A DNA stretch of 64,000 nucleotides from Metridium senile (taxonomy: Eukaryota; Cnidaria; Anthozoa; Actiniaria; Metridiidae), in assembly GCA_949775045.1 (NCBI GenBank), contig OX459108.1, positions 10,373,572 through 10,437,571 on the forward strand, written 5' to 3'. Shown here one piece after another: positions 29,946 to 39,965 of this stretch. The notes below the pieces were generated by a model. The model did not search any database, had not been told where the DNA came from, and saw nothing but the letters and a program-made list of their open reading frames with translations. The position numbers and the translations under genes are program-made. Position 1 is the first letter of the stretch. Each line of letters opens with the position of its first letter.

Positions 29946-30078
29946 CACCGCTTTATGGTGGGTAGACACTTCACGCGAAAGCCTTAAATCTACAAGTTTG
30001 CCAAATGTTTCCAAATTTGATTTTTTTAAATTCATTACCTTTCACCGTGACTGCAAAAACGGCTGAGTACTAGATAAA

Positions 30079-30298
30079 ACTCAGTATATTGAGTTAATCA
30101 TGCATTCAGGATGACACTTTATAGTGAGGACAGTGAGTAAACCCAACTCATTATTAAGAGTGAACATCAATGTAGATGTGCCATTGAGTACAATGTACTC
30201 AATATATTGAGTTTAACCTCACTTTTGCTCACTATAGAGATAGGTTTACTCATTAAAAGTGTCATCCTGAATGCATGATTAACTCAATATAATGAGTT
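30079..30298. mobile_element. MITE with long terminal inverted repeats
   Basis: The left end AACTCAGTATATTGAG continues through TTAATCATGCATTCAGGATGACAC and is mirrored almost exactly at the right end, which closes with AACTCAATATAATGAGTT. The arms are about 45 bp in a 220-bp element with no coding capacity. Superfamily not assigned. Confidence 0.85.
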
Positions 30299-30368
30299 GT
30301 AATGGATAATCTATATAATAATATAATCTATATAATAATCTACTCGGCCGTTTTAGCAGTGTTCTTAC

Positions 30369-30533
30369 CATAAGGGTCATCATCAATGTCATGTTTAGGA
30401 GGGGCACGATCTCGATATTTTGAGATATGAAAATCTGCGAGGATCGCATCGGTTGGTTCCTCATCGAATATGATGTCATCTTCGTCAGCACCAAACAGAT
30501 CACCCAGGATTTGATCTTCTCCTAGCTCCATAC
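30369..30533 (-). CDS. Secreted acidic protein gene, most 3' exon found (exon 7)
   Basis: Minus-strand exon with a pyrimidine-rich acceptor (TTTTGCCAG) and a good donor (ATG followed by GTAAGA). It is 165 nt, phase 1 at both ends, like every other internal exon of this gene. It encodes about 55 residues rich in Asp and Glu (LGEDQILGDLFGADEDD near the start, HDIDDDPY near the end). If the donor is not used, the frame reads on for nine more codons to a TAG at 30340-30342, so this could instead be the terminal coding exon. No further exon was found between here and the satellite. The function of the protein is unknown. Confidence 0.7.
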
Positions 30534-30839
30534 CTGGCAAAACAAAGTTGAAAGCTCAATGTTTGATTTGTTGTTCTCTCCCCTGCTACAATGCTTTTAT
30601 GGTTTGCTCATATCATTGTGTTCCTAAACAAAGTTTTCGTTCGTGCCCTCTTCCATATATAGCTTAAGCATCAATATCGATAGAAATACAATAGACCCAC
30701 AATAACTTGTAATTGAGCTCTATTTACCGTCTGGCCAAAACAAGAACGAACGTCAATTTAACAAAAACTTGATATGGGTTTTCTTCCTCATCAAAAATCA
30801 CCATGTGAGACGAGTGTTGTTAATGTAAATATTTAATGG
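30534..30839. other. Intron sequence, no feature seen
   Basis: Part of the last long intron of the minus-strand acidic-protein gene, between exon 7 and the nested transposons. Nothing else was recognised. Confidence 0.5.
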
Positions 30840-30981
30840 CAGGGCTCGAAATAGCTGCCTGACAATGGCCAAATGTCAGGCCAAATTTAAGGTTTGGCAG
30901 GCAAAAATCTTTATGAACTGCCAAACGGGATTCAAAATTGCAGTCAAAATTTACTGGAAATTATCTTTCAATGTTCCTTTA

Positions 30982-31144
30982 TGTTACAACGAGAATTCCC
31001 GACGTGCCTTGCGAGGAGGAGGAATCGCAACCATCAGAAACCTCGCTTGTTTTGTAATAACTCACTCGGTCTTAATTGTGGTTCAAATATATTAAATAGA
31101 GGCTAAGAGAGTTTCTCTGGTTGTTTACATTTTAAGTCTTTACA
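30982..31144 (+). repeat. 5' LTR of the BEL/Pao element
   Basis: 163 bp from TGTTACAACGAG to AGTCTTTACA. It matches the 3' LTR except for one C/T difference within AATAACTCACTCGG. It contains TATATTAAATAGAGG, a possible TATA region for retrotransposon transcription. Confidence 0.93.
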
Positions 31145-31378
31145 TTCAAGTTTCTGATGAGATTCTACAGTGATTTAGAGTCATTTACAGTCAACATCTT
31201 GTCTCGCCACGTGTGTTTAATTACACACGTTTGTCATCTCCTCCGCCAACTTTGACCAGCTCGACGATTCTGCAACGTTTTAAAATTGCTTATGACTACG
31301 AACGACTTCTTCTTGTGAGTACCCAAGGCCTTTATTCTTACACTGGATCAAATTGAACAGTGCTTGTGAAAGAAAATC

Positions 31379-34300
31379 ATGTCTACACGCCGCAAAGATG
31401 CTGTGGATTTCAGTCAGTCACAACGAGTGACACGATCAACGGGACGGCCGCCCGCTACCGAAAAGACATTGGGACAACTTAAAGTCGACGAACTTTGCTA
31501 TCTTAAGAAGTCTAAATCTGGTCATCTAGGATATCTTGGCAGGATCTACCGAGAAATGGAAACTCTAATGCTCGACCCGTGTAATCTCAACCAGGTAATG
31601 ATTCGTAAACAAACACTGGACAACGCATACAACAATTGTGTTCACGTTCATGAAAAATACTTTCTTATTTTGGATGATGATAATGAAAAGAGTGATGCTT
31701 TACAAGCATACGAACAACTCGTGTGTGTTAAAAGGGATTTTGACAATTACTACGAACAGTGGATTGATCGTTTTAATTCACCAGCACGTCATTCAACACA
31801 TTCCATCGAACAACAGGATTTAATTACAAAATCCCCGACTAGAATTGAGCTGGAAACACGTAGTGAAGCAAGTATCGATAGCATGGCAGAAGCTGTCGAT
31901 CGCCTCGAACTGGAATATAAACGTCTTGTACGACAAACGCAATTACAACGTGAAATTGCTGACATTAAAAACGAACAATTGAATATTCTAAAGGATATTA
32001 AACAGAAAGAGATCGAAATTGAAAGAGCAACTAATAACAAAGGGATCCCATCAGCAAGGTGTGATGTCGAGGACGATCAGGACAGTGTCAAGAGTGTATT
32101 GATGACACCATCATGCTTCAAGCTAAAATGGACAAAGGACCTGCTACCTCAGCCAGAGCCAATGACCTCTACCCCTCATACAGATGTTAATACTAATCAA
32201 GATTTCAAAGAAGACCCTGTGATAGTAAATGAGAGCAAGTTATCATCTCATGTGTCTACTACCAGTGAACTGGTTGAAAGAAAGGACTTAGAGTTACTAC
32301 TAAAACAACAGCAAGAAGCTATGTCACTCATGGCTACATCACTCAGGGTTGGATTTGAGATGCCTAAAAAGGAACTCTTAACATTTGATGGTAATCCTGT
32401 CAATTACTGGACATTTATAAAGAACTTTGAAATCAATATTGAACGCCAACTAACTGATGCAGACTCCAAGCTGACATATCTAATTCAGCAATGCTCTGGA
32501 AAAGCACGTGAAGCGATTAAGAACTGTATTATTATTGACGACAAAGAGAAAGCGTATGAGAAAGCCAAGGAAATTCTCCACTCACGATATGGCCAAAAAC
32601 ATGTGATTGCTCATGCGTACATCAATCGTCTAGTGAATGGTCCTCAACTAAAGTCTTCAGATGCAGCTGGTCTTACAGAGTTAGCCTCACAAATGCAGAA
32701 CTGTCAGCTAACATTAGCCAGTATGGGCTTTGAAGCTGATATTAACAGCTCGGATAATCTTGTAAAAGTTGTTAAACGTCTACCAGTGCACCTACAGGGT
32801 AAATGGGCCGATAAGGCAGGAACACTCATTGCTCGAGGAACAGAACCTAACTTTGAACATTTAACAAAATTCATCGACGAAAGAGCTACACTTGCTAATA
32901 CTATGTACGGCATGATTGTTGGTTCAGCCCCTGACAGAGACATCCCCCTGAACCGTTGCAAGAACACCCTCGGCAGGAGGCAACCCAACTTTGGACATAC
33001 AACGAAGGCAACAACTCTAGCTACACATGCGTTCGGGTCCACACAAGCTGATATACAAACACGTGACGCGAAAAACTTAACATCAAAATGCCCAATGTGT
33101 TCGGGTCCACACAAGCTGACACGTTGTGAAAAATTCAAAGAAAAGACACCCCAGCAAAGAAGGGAATTTACAATGCAAGCAAGACTGTGCCATAATTGTC
33201 TTGGACGAAATCATCTTGCAGCTAACTGTAGGAGTGATAACACGTGTAGAGTACAAGGGTGTGGTCGGAAACATCACACATTTTTACACCCAATAGTTCA
33301 GTATAGTGACGTTACAAACAATGTTCAACCTACTACATCTACTACAAATGCATGGAACTTGCCACAAGCTACCCCTAGTCAAGCAAATGGGGCCGGAGCT
33401 ACCGGTCATTGCGGCTCTACCAGTACCAACAAAAGAGCCAGAGTAAGTCTTCGCACCGTCCCAGTTACAGTGATGTCGGACGACGGCAGATCGGCACAAA
33501 TAGAGACATATGCTCTTCTTGATCCAGGTTCGGATGTTACACTTTGTACTGAACATCTGGTTGATGAACTTGGACTGCAAAGCACTCCGAAGGACTTCTC
33601 TATCTCAACGGTAAATGGACAAACTACTAAACGGACGGGACGTGAAGTAAAGCTTACGATTAAAGGAACTTGTACAACAGAAGTTATTGATCTTGATAAT
33701 GTATGGACAGTGGACAAGTTATCCATTTCATCTCAGAGTATTCCAACCGACAAAGACATTGCCTCGTGGCCACACCTCAACGGCATCGAAATATCCTGCT
33801 TGGAGGACAAGGAAGTGACCATTTTAATCGGCAGTGATATACCTGATGCACACTGGGCCCTAGAACAACGAAGAGGTAAAAGGGGTCAACCGTATGCCAT
33901 ACGTACACCTCTAGGGTGGACAGTGATGGGACCTCTCGGTACAGCTGAATGTGATGACAATGTGAGTGTGAACTTCCTGCGTCGAGACGACGAACTCTTG
34001 CACCAACAAGTGGAGAGGATGTTTACCGCCGAATTCAACGATCCTGCAGTTGATGCGAATGCTACCATGTCACTCAACGATAAGAAAGCATTGCTTTTGA
34101 TGGAATCAACTGTCAAACTCGTCGACGGTCACTATCAACTTGGTCTCCCATGGAAGGATGCAAACTTGAAGCTACCAAACAACCGGGTCTCTGCAGAACG
34201 AAGACTTCGCTCGTTGAAGAGGCGCCTACTCGGAGACTCGCGACTGCTAGAAAGGTATAAAGAGACTATGAACAGTTACATTAATGACGATCATGCTCGA

Positions 34301-35632
34301 GAGTTAACAGACAACGAGATAGCTGACAAGAAACTTGACCGTATATGGTATCTACCACACCACCCCGTTACACATGCTTTAAAGCCTAACAAAGTGAGGG
34401 TTGTTTTTGACTGTGCTGCTCGTTATGAAGGTACTTTTTTAAATGACAACTTACTGCAAGGACCGGACCTTACGAACAGCTTGGTCGGAGTACTCGTGCG
34501 ATTCCGACAGGAACTCATTGCCTTAGCTTCAGATGTGAAAGGAATGTTTCATCAAGTTCGGGTGAGCCCAGATGATACAGACTCATTACGATTCTTGTGG
34601 TGGCCTGACGGAGATCTAACAAAGGAGCCAACTGATCATCAGATGCTGGTACACCTTTTTGGGGCTACATCTTCCCCAAGCTGTGCAAGTTTCTCACTTC
34701 GTAAAACAGCCCACGACAATCAGAATGACTATGACACTGAAACAATTGAAACAGTCAACAAGAACTTTTATGTTGATGATTGCCTAAAATCTGTTCCATC
34801 TACAGATGAAGCCATCATACTTGTGAAGCAACTACGAGATCTTCTTTCAAAGGGAGGATTTAATTTGACGAAGTGGAACAGTAACAGTAAACAAGTATTG
34901 GCTACAATACCAGAGAAAGACAGAGCAACGTCGCTGCTCGACCTGGATCTACAAGAACCATTAATTCAATCTACTCTAGGACTACAGTGGAACATGCAAA
35001 CTGACACTTTTAATTTCAGAACTGTAGAGAAGGAAAAGGCACCAACTAGAAGAGGTATCCTCTCTACTGTAAGCTCTATGTATGACCCGTTAGGGTTTGT
35101 AGCACCTATCATTCTACCTACCAAACAACTTCTACAGAATCTTTGCAGTTTGAACTATAGCTGGGATGAAAGAGTTCCAGAGTCCAAGCTTATTGAATGG
35201 GAAACATGGCTGAACAACCTACCAAGGCTACAAGCTGTGTCAGTACCACGCTGTTTTAAACCACCAGACTTCGAGCAGCTACGAGAAGTTCAACTACATC
35301 ATTTTAGCGACGCATCTCAAACTGGATACGGTGCAGTGTCATACCTACGTCTTATTGACTCTAAAGACAATATACATTGTTCCTTCGTTATAGGGAAATC
35401 CCGCGTCGCACCTATGAAGACAGTTACTATTCCCAGGCTGGAGCTATCAGCAGCTGTAGTTGCAACCAAGCTGAACAGTATCATCAGTCAAGCGTTAGAT
35501 TATCATATTGACAGTACAACATATTGGACTGACTCAACATCTGTGTTACAGTACTTAAGAAATCAGTCAAGACGTTTTCAGACATTCTTCGCAAACAGAG
35601 TCAGCGCAATCCAAGAAAGTTCACAAACGTGA
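31379..35632 (+). CDS. BEL/Pao Gag-Pol polyprotein, Gag to RNase H part
   Basis: A 1417-codon frame ending at TGA (35630-35632). Residues 1-330 include a Lys/Glu-rich predicted coiled coil (about 178-215). Residues 327-480 resemble the DUF1759 Gag domain common in BEL/Pao elements. Cys/His zinc knuckles lie at about 571-625 (CPMCSGPHKLTRC and CHNCLGRNHLAANC). The aspartic protease motif DPGSDV is at 715-720. Reverse transcriptase follows, with its first catalytic Asp near 1052 (ASDVKGMFHQV) and the YVDD box at 1131-1134. RNase H has FSDAS with Asp 1311 and YWTDST near 1383. The start follows a roughly 230-nt leader after the 5' LTR. A 21-bp direct repeat (33030-33050 and 33099-33119) sits at the first zinc knuckle. 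The frame continues unchanged beyond the stop. Confidence 0.93.
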   Translation: MSTRRKDAVDFSQSQRVTRSTGRPPATEKTLGQLKVDELCYLKKSKSGHLGYLGRIYREMETLMLDPCNLNQVMIRKQTLDNAYNNCVHVHEKYFLILDDDNEKSDALQAYEQLVCVKRDFDNYYEQWIDRFNSPARHSTHSIEQQDLITKSPTRIELETRSEASIDSMAEAVDRLELEYKRLVRQTQLQREIADIKNEQLNILKDIKQKEIEIERATNNKGIPSARCDVEDDQDSVKSVLMTPSCFKLKWTKDLLPQPEPMTSTPHTDVNTNQDFKEDPVIVNESKLSSHVSTTSELVERKDLELLLKQQQEAMSLMATSLRVGFEMPKKELLTFDGNPVNYWTFIKNFEINIERQLTDADSKLTYLIQQCSGKAREAIKNCIIIDDKEKAYEKAKEILHSRYGQKHVIAHAYINRLVNGPQLKSSDAAGLTELASQMQNCQLTLASMGFEADINSSDNLVKVVKRLPVHLQGKWADKAGTLIARGTEPNFEHLTKFIDERATLANTMYGMIVGSAPDRDIPLNRCKNTLGRRQPNFGHTTKATTLATHAFGSTQADIQTRDAKNLTSKCPMCSGPHKLTRCEKFKEKTPQQRREFTMQARLCHNCLGRNHLAANCRSDNTCRVQGCGRKHHTFLHPIVQYSDVTNNVQPTTSTTNAWNLPQATPSQANGAGATGHCGSTSTNKRARVSLRTVPVTVMSDDGRSAQIETYALLDPGSDVTLCTEHLVDELGLQSTPKDFSISTVNGQTTKRTGREVKLTIKGTCTTEVIDLDNVWTVDKLSISSQSIPTDKDIASWPHLNGIEISCLEDKEVTILIGSDIPDAHWALEQRRGKRGQPYAIRTPLGWTVMGPLGTAECDDNVSVNFLRRDDELLHQQVERMFTAEFNDPAVDANATMSLNDKKALLLMESTVKLVDGHYQLGLPWKDANLKLPNNRVSAERRLRSLKRRLLGDSRLLERYKETMNSYINDDHARELTDNEIADKKLDRIWYLPHHPVTHALKPNKVRVVFDCAARYEGTFLNDNLLQGPDLTNSLVGVLVRFRQELIALASDVKGMFHQVRVSPDDTDSLRFLWWPDGDLTKEPTDHQMLVHLFGATSSPSCASFSLRKTAHDNQNDYDTETIETVNKNFYVDDCLKSVPSTDEAIILVKQLRDLLSKGGFNLTKWNSNSKQVLATIPEKDRATSLLDLDLQEPLIQSTLGLQWNMQTDTFNFRTVEKEKAPTRRGILSTVSSMYDPLGFVAPIILPTKQLLQNLCSLNYSWDERVPESKLIEWETWLNNLPRLQAVSVPRCFKPPDFEQLREVQLHHFSDASQTGYGAVSYLRLIDSKDNIHCSFVIGKSRVAPMKTVTIPRLELSAAVVATKLNSIISQALDYHIDSTTYWTDSTSVLQYLRNQSRRFQTFFANRVSAIQESSQT

Positions 35633-37363
35633 CAGTGGCGTTACGTAAATACAGCAATCAACCCAGCTGATATTGCCTCGCGTGGCATCAACGACTGTAA
35701 CCCCGACAAACTCAACCGATGGCTAAGAGGACCAGAATTCCTTTGGTCTCACGAGAGTACTTGGCCAGCAACACCAGATGTTATCTCAGAACTGTCGGCA
35801 GATGATCCCGAAGTAAAGAAAGAAGTCCAAGTCAATATTATATCCAAGCAAGAAGACAAAATTACTACTCTGTTTAATCGTTACTCGGCGTGGTATCGAC
35901 TACAGAAGGCCGTTGCATGGATTATCCGCTTCAAAGCTTATATGTGTCACAAGTATCTACCTAAAAGGCTCAAAGGAACTCTATCACAAGGACCTCTGAC
36001 TGTCCACGAGATAACGCAAGCTACAGCAGTGATAGTGATTCACGTTCAATTGAAAGCCTTTCCAGATGAGTATGCCATTCTCAAGACAAAGAATGAACAA
36101 TCCACTAAACCTGTGAGTGCAACCAGTGCCTTGCGCAAACTTAACCCAGTTCTCCACAACAGGCTACTTAGAGTAGGAGGACGACTCGAGAAAGCATCTT
36201 TACCGTTTGATGCAAAACATCCTATTATCATACCCAACAAGCACCATATTACAGATCTACTGGTAAGAAGTTACCATGTAATTGCAGGACATTCAGGTCC
36301 TACTCAAGTGTTAGCAACAATCCGACAAAAGTATTGGATTATAAAAGGACACTCTGCAGTTAGGAGAGTAATCGGCAATTGTGTCGATTGTAAGAAAAGA
36401 AACGCAAGACCTGGTAAGCAGATGATGGCACCTCTCCCAGCAGCCAGACTCGTTCCCTCAGAACCGCCATTTACAAGAGTTGGAGTAGACTACTTTGGTC
36501 CACTAAGTGTTAAACAAGGCCGCAGTAGAGTAAAGCGTTACGGCTGTTTATTTACCTGCCTTTCCGTCAGAGCTGTGCACGTAGAAATTGCACATACCCT
36601 GGAAAGTGATTCGTTTATCTGCGCATACCAACGATTTGTGGCAAGACGTGGTGTACCAAAGGAAATTTTTAGTGACAATGGCACTAACTTTAAAGGCGCC
36701 GAGAGAGAGCTTCGTGAAGCCTTGCTACGCTTGAATCAAGACAAGATCGGTAATCGTCTACGGCGCGATGAAGTCCAGTGGCACTTCAATCCACCCGAAG
36801 CTAGTCATCAAGGAGGAGTGTGGGAGCGCATGATCAGGTCGGTGAGAAAGATACTGAGAGCCTTACTGCAGGAACAGATTGTATCAGACGAGACTCTATT
36901 GACCCTCATGGCAGAGGTAGAAAGAATCCTTAACGACCGTCCATTAACGCCTGTTTCTGACAGCCCCTTTGATGCAGAAGCATTGACGCCAAACAAGATA
37001 TTGCTGTTAAAGAGCAATGCCAGTCTACCCCTAGATGTTGTAGCTAAAGACGACGTCTACAACAAGCGTTGGAGAGCAGCGCAAGCCATAGCCAATGCTT
37101 TTTGGAAGAGATGGATCCGTGAATACCTGCCAACCTTACAACTCAGGCAGAAGTGGACAGTTCCTCACCGTAATTTCAAAGTTGGCAATCTTGTACTGGT
37201 CGTGGACGACAGAGTGAAAAGAGGAGAATGGCCTAAGGGCGTTGTCCAAGAAGTTTACCCTGACAAGCATGGAATGGTCAGACAACTACTGGTCAAAACT
37301 GCCACTACTACCCTACGAAGAGATGTGAGGAAACTGTGTCTACTGGAAGGACAACTCAATTAA
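35633..37363 (+). pseudogene. BEL/Pao polyprotein, integrase part downstream of an in-frame stop
   Basis: Same reading frame as the upstream part, with no frameshift. The first in-frame ATG after the stop is at 35942, 103 codons in. The segment starts with the NPADIASRG motif at the RNase H/integrase linker. It then has an integrase zinc-binding region (HVIAGHSG...CVDCKKR) and a DDE core: Asp 1704 (GVDYFGPL), Asp 1766 (SDNGTN) and Glu 1816 (GVWERMI), numbered from the Met at 31379 and counting the stop as one position. A C-terminal domain of the kind found in BEL/Pao integrases (RGEWPKGVVQEVYPD) precedes TAA at 37361-37363. The single nonsense codon would remove integrase unless read through, so this copy is probably not autonomous. 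Confidence 0.9.
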
Positions 37364-37458
37364 GAACATTGACAGTTATAACGTTTAAATTGTTTGTACT
37401 AGATAGTTTCGTTGTAAAGTGTAATTAGAATAAGCCAGTGGCTCATTCGGGGCCGGTA

Positions 37459-37621
37459 TGTTACAACGAGAATTCCCGACGTGCCTTGCGAGGAGGAGGA
37501 ATCGCAACCATCAGAAACCTCGCTTGTTTTGTAATAACTTACTCGGTCTTAATTGTGGTTCAAATATATTAAATAGAGGCTAAGAGAGTTTCTCTGGTTG
37601 TTTACATTTTAAGTCTTTACA
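37459..37621 (+). repeat. 3' LTR of the BEL/Pao element
   Basis: 163 bp, identical to the 5' LTR apart from one T/C difference, and followed directly by the CTTTA target duplication. It starts 95 bp after the stop codon of the polyprotein. Confidence 0.93.
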
Positions 37622-37770
37622 CTTTATCTGGAAGTTGCAGGCCAAATTTTGTTACTATTTCGAGCCCTGAATGGTAGTTGTAAATATTCGTGAGCCACAC
37701 GCAAGAACACCGGAGTAAGGATATTTATTATTCTTATCATTACCAACATGAGGTTATTTCTTTACAGCCA

Positions 37771-38190
37771 AACCTACTGAAGCATTCCTATCGAGACTGG
37801 AAGGCTCGATTTATTCTTCCAAGCTTGATTTTAAATTTGTTTTAAAACTTGCAAAAACGAAACCGATATTGTACATTTCAAAATGCAGACTTCAACCGTC
37901 AACCGATAAAGATCCGAAATCACGATCAGTGGTCAATAGCTGGTAATGCTATTGTACTAGAAAACTTTAGTAAGCATTTATAAGAACATTTCTGTAAGCA
38001 GACTGGGTTTAGCAAGTTTCTGTTGTCCAAAAGAACATCGGAAGTAATGTTTTGATTTGAAGCGGTTTTTGAAACTTACAAGAATCAAATTCATTTATTC
38101 AAATTTCAAAACAAATTTGAAATCAAATTTCGATAAACAAATTGAATGTTCTAGTCTCGATAAGAACGCTTCAGTAGGTTTGGCTGTAAA
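37771..38190. mobile_element. Inverted-repeat element beside an exon
   Basis: The ends TTTACAGCCAAACCTACTGA and its complement enclose about 420 bp. The inner arms match imperfectly (CTATCGAGACT against AGTCTCGATAAG). Its right end lies 10 bp from the splice donor of the minus-strand exon at 38201-38278. Confidence 0.75.
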
Positions 38191-38200
38191 TGTGTCATAC

Positions 38201-38278
38201 CATCAATTTGGTCGTCCTCCTTTCCATAATTTTCTTCATCGGTGGACTCCTCCGCATTCTCCCAATCTGCATTTCGAT
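38201..38278 (-). CDS. Secreted acidic protein gene, exon 6
   Basis: Minus-strand 78-nt exon with acceptor TATAACAG and donor GATG/GTATGA, phase 1 on both sides. It encodes an acidic stretch that starts with Arg and ends DDQID, followed by a split Gly. It has the same start (AT CGA), end (ATT GAT G or ATC GAT G) and size class as exon 5 (39228-39302), so the two look like duplicated exons. Confidence 0.75.
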
Positions 38279-38433
38279 CTGTTATAATTTAAAACATAAA
38301 CATCTATAAAACGTTCATAAGAAAACGTGGAGATTGTGTGAAAGATTTTAATGACGTTCGTGAAGATTGTTTGTGCGCATCTTACTGCGCACTGCAAACA
38401 ACGCCTGGATGGATTTGTTTGAGTACGAAAACC

Positions 38434-38492
38434 CAACCTCGTTCCCAGGGCCTTTTTCTCCCCCGCAGAAAAAGGCCCTGGGAACGAGGTTG
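38434..38492. mobile_element. 59-bp foldback element, 26-bp perfect arms
   Basis: CAACCTCGTTCCCAGGGCCT and onward to 38459, then a 7-nt spacer, then the exact complement (38467-38492). Flanks are CGAAAACC on the left and CGAAAAACC on the right, an apparent 8-bp target duplication with one A of slippage. The arms could also form an RNA hairpin. It lies in the long intron between exons 5 and 6 of the minus-strand gene. Confidence 0.7.
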
Positions 38493-38786
38493 CGAAAAAC
38501 CAGAAGGCGAGCCATTATTAAAAACCAGCATTTATTTAAGTTACAGAAGAGAGTTTTATTATTAAGCTGGCAGCGTCTCAGAAAAATTGAATTTGCTTTT
38601 CATTTAGCCGCAAACTTCCTTAAACTGCAAGTGATGTTCAGACTAGTTAAATGAAGAAATGCTGAGAGAAGGAAAAAATGATCGCAAATCTAGATTTGTT
38701 TGACCGAAAATTAGATGTACATTATGTGCACACGAGTGATTCTTGATCAATGTTTGTTGTTGTTGTAAGCACAAAGTTATCGCATA

Positions 38787-39215
38787 CTGTCATTTGAAAA
38801 AACGATGTCGCCGACCGGCTTCGCGACTACGCGACTACGCGACTAGACCTAAAAGGAGTATGGGTAGAAATCACTGAAGCAGTTAGCTACATATATGATC
38901 AACATCTTAAGCTCTCAGTGCCTTGCTTCTATTAATTAGATTTACTTTAGCGATTGATTTGGATGACACAAATCATCTGCATGAAAACTGAAGAAGTAGC
39001 TATTCACTTGTCGATATCTCCACGCTCTATACAACGGTTTATTTCTTTGCACAGAACGCGAAGACACACATTCATTCATGTACTCGCCATATTTCAGCAT
39101 ATTCTATAGCGCGTGCTAAAAGTTTATTGCTTCAGTGATTTTTACCCATACTCCCGCTTGGGCTAGTTGCGTAGTCGCGGAGCCGGTCAGCGACAATGTT
39201 TTTTTCAAATGACTG
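38787..39215. mobile_element. Tc1/mariner-like MITE, CAGTCATTTGAAAA family, copy 1
   Basis: A 429-bp element flanked by TA dinucleotides, with terminal inverted repeats CAGTCATTTGAAAAA (left end has one substitution) that extend through GACCGGCT and GCGACTACGCGACTA. A second copy lies at 60480-60864 in the opposite orientation. It has no coding capacity. Its right end is about 10 bp from the donor of exon 5 of the minus-strand gene. Confidence 0.88.
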
Positions 39216-39227
39216 TATTTTCTTTAC

Positions 39228-39302
39228 CATCGATCTCATCATCGTCATGGTCTTCCTCATCGGGAGATATTATCTCATCGTCATCACCACCACTGATTCG
39301 AT
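39228..39302 (-). CDS. Secreted acidic protein gene, exon 5
   Basis: Minus-strand 75-nt exon, acceptor TGTCAACAG, donor GATG/GTAAAG, phase 1 on both sides. It encodes about 25 residues, more than half Asp or Glu (SGGDDDEIISPDEEDHDDDE), ending in Ile-Asp and a split Gly. It is related in layout to exon 6. Confidence 0.75.
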
Positions 39303-39467
39303 CTGTTGACACAATGATTAAAACATGAGCATTGTAAATATAAGCAACCATTTATCTTAGTTGGTATTTGAATAGGTTTCATACGCTTTTAGCGTTTGCC
39401 TGCTTATTGGTTGAGTATTTTCGCGTTTTTGTTTGAGTATTATTAAGTACTTATTGACTGAGTGGGA

Positions 39468-39559
39468 GGGCCGTACGGGAAAATATTTAACTCGCGGTCA
39501 TGACGTACGCGCGAGGTCCGTACAAATGACCAAGGGCCAAATATTTTCCCGTACGGCCC
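39468..39559. repeat. Short inverted repeat with GGGCCGTACGGG arms
   Basis: GGGCCGTACGGGAAAATATT (39468-39487) is mirrored exactly at 39540-39559, with weaker pairing outward. The central 52 bp contain GACGTACGCGCG. Possibly a small foldback transposon; no target duplication was identified. Confidence 0.7.
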
Positions 39560-39890
39560 GACCTAACTCAATCAATTTTTTTATCATATGTCCCACTCTT
39601 TTTTGTTTAAAAGCCATTTTTTGTGATGTTTCGAGTAGCGGGTCCGTACGTGTTTGTAAGGACCAGGTGAAAAAGGCCGTATGGACGTGACTTTTTTCCG
39701 AAGGTTTTCTTAAGAGCACGCGCCGATGTATCATCAATCAATTTTACAAAGAAATACTTTAATTACTGAAAAGATGAATTTAGCTTCCAGATTATGGATT
39801 GATGAAGAGATATAACTTTCCTGTATGATGAACAAGTAAATGAGTAGACAGTAAAACCCCTACGATACAAGTGATCGAAATGCAAAAATC

Positions 39891-39924
<34 letters not shown>

Positions 39925-39929
39925 GTGAT
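39891..39929. repeat. (GAT)n microsatellite
   Basis: About a dozen GAT units with one GGT interruption. The minus-strand frame through it gives a His run, which is not considered coding. Confidence 0.9.
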
Positions 39930-39965
39930 TACAAGATAGAGGGGGACATGGAGGAGGGATGTCCT

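Larger units (their letters stand above)
30982..37621 (+). mobile_element. BEL/Pao LTR retrotransposon, nearly intact
   Basis: A 6640-bp element with two 163-bp LTRs (TG...CA ends) that differ at one position, and a perfect 5-bp target duplication CTTTA at 30977-30981 and 37622-37626. Between the LTRs is one gag-pol frame (31379-37363) with the BEL/Pao domain order gag, zinc knuckles, protease, reverse transcriptase, RNase H, integrase, interrupted by one in-frame TGA. Near-identical LTRs indicate recent insertion. It is inserted in a short DNA transposon in an intron, antisense to the host gene. Confidence 0.95.
30840..37669. mobile_element. Short hAT-like element split by a BEL/Pao insertion
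   Basis: Starts CAGGGCTCGAAATAG and ends with the exact complement CTATTTCGAGCCCTG. Without the 6.6-kb retrotransposon inside it, it is about 185 bp, too short to code for a transposase. The pentamer AATGG lies immediately outside both ends and is a probable target duplication; hAT elements usually make 8 bp, so the superfamily is tentative. It lies in the long intron before exon 7 of the minus-strand gene. Confidence 0.75.

Noticed and set aside
30865..31106. Two overlapping plus-strand ORFs
   Set aside because: They span the DNA transposon and the 5' LTR; not genes.
32704..34116. Minus-strand ORFs of 64-144 codons
   Set aside because: Antisense shadows of the BEL/Pao polyprotein.
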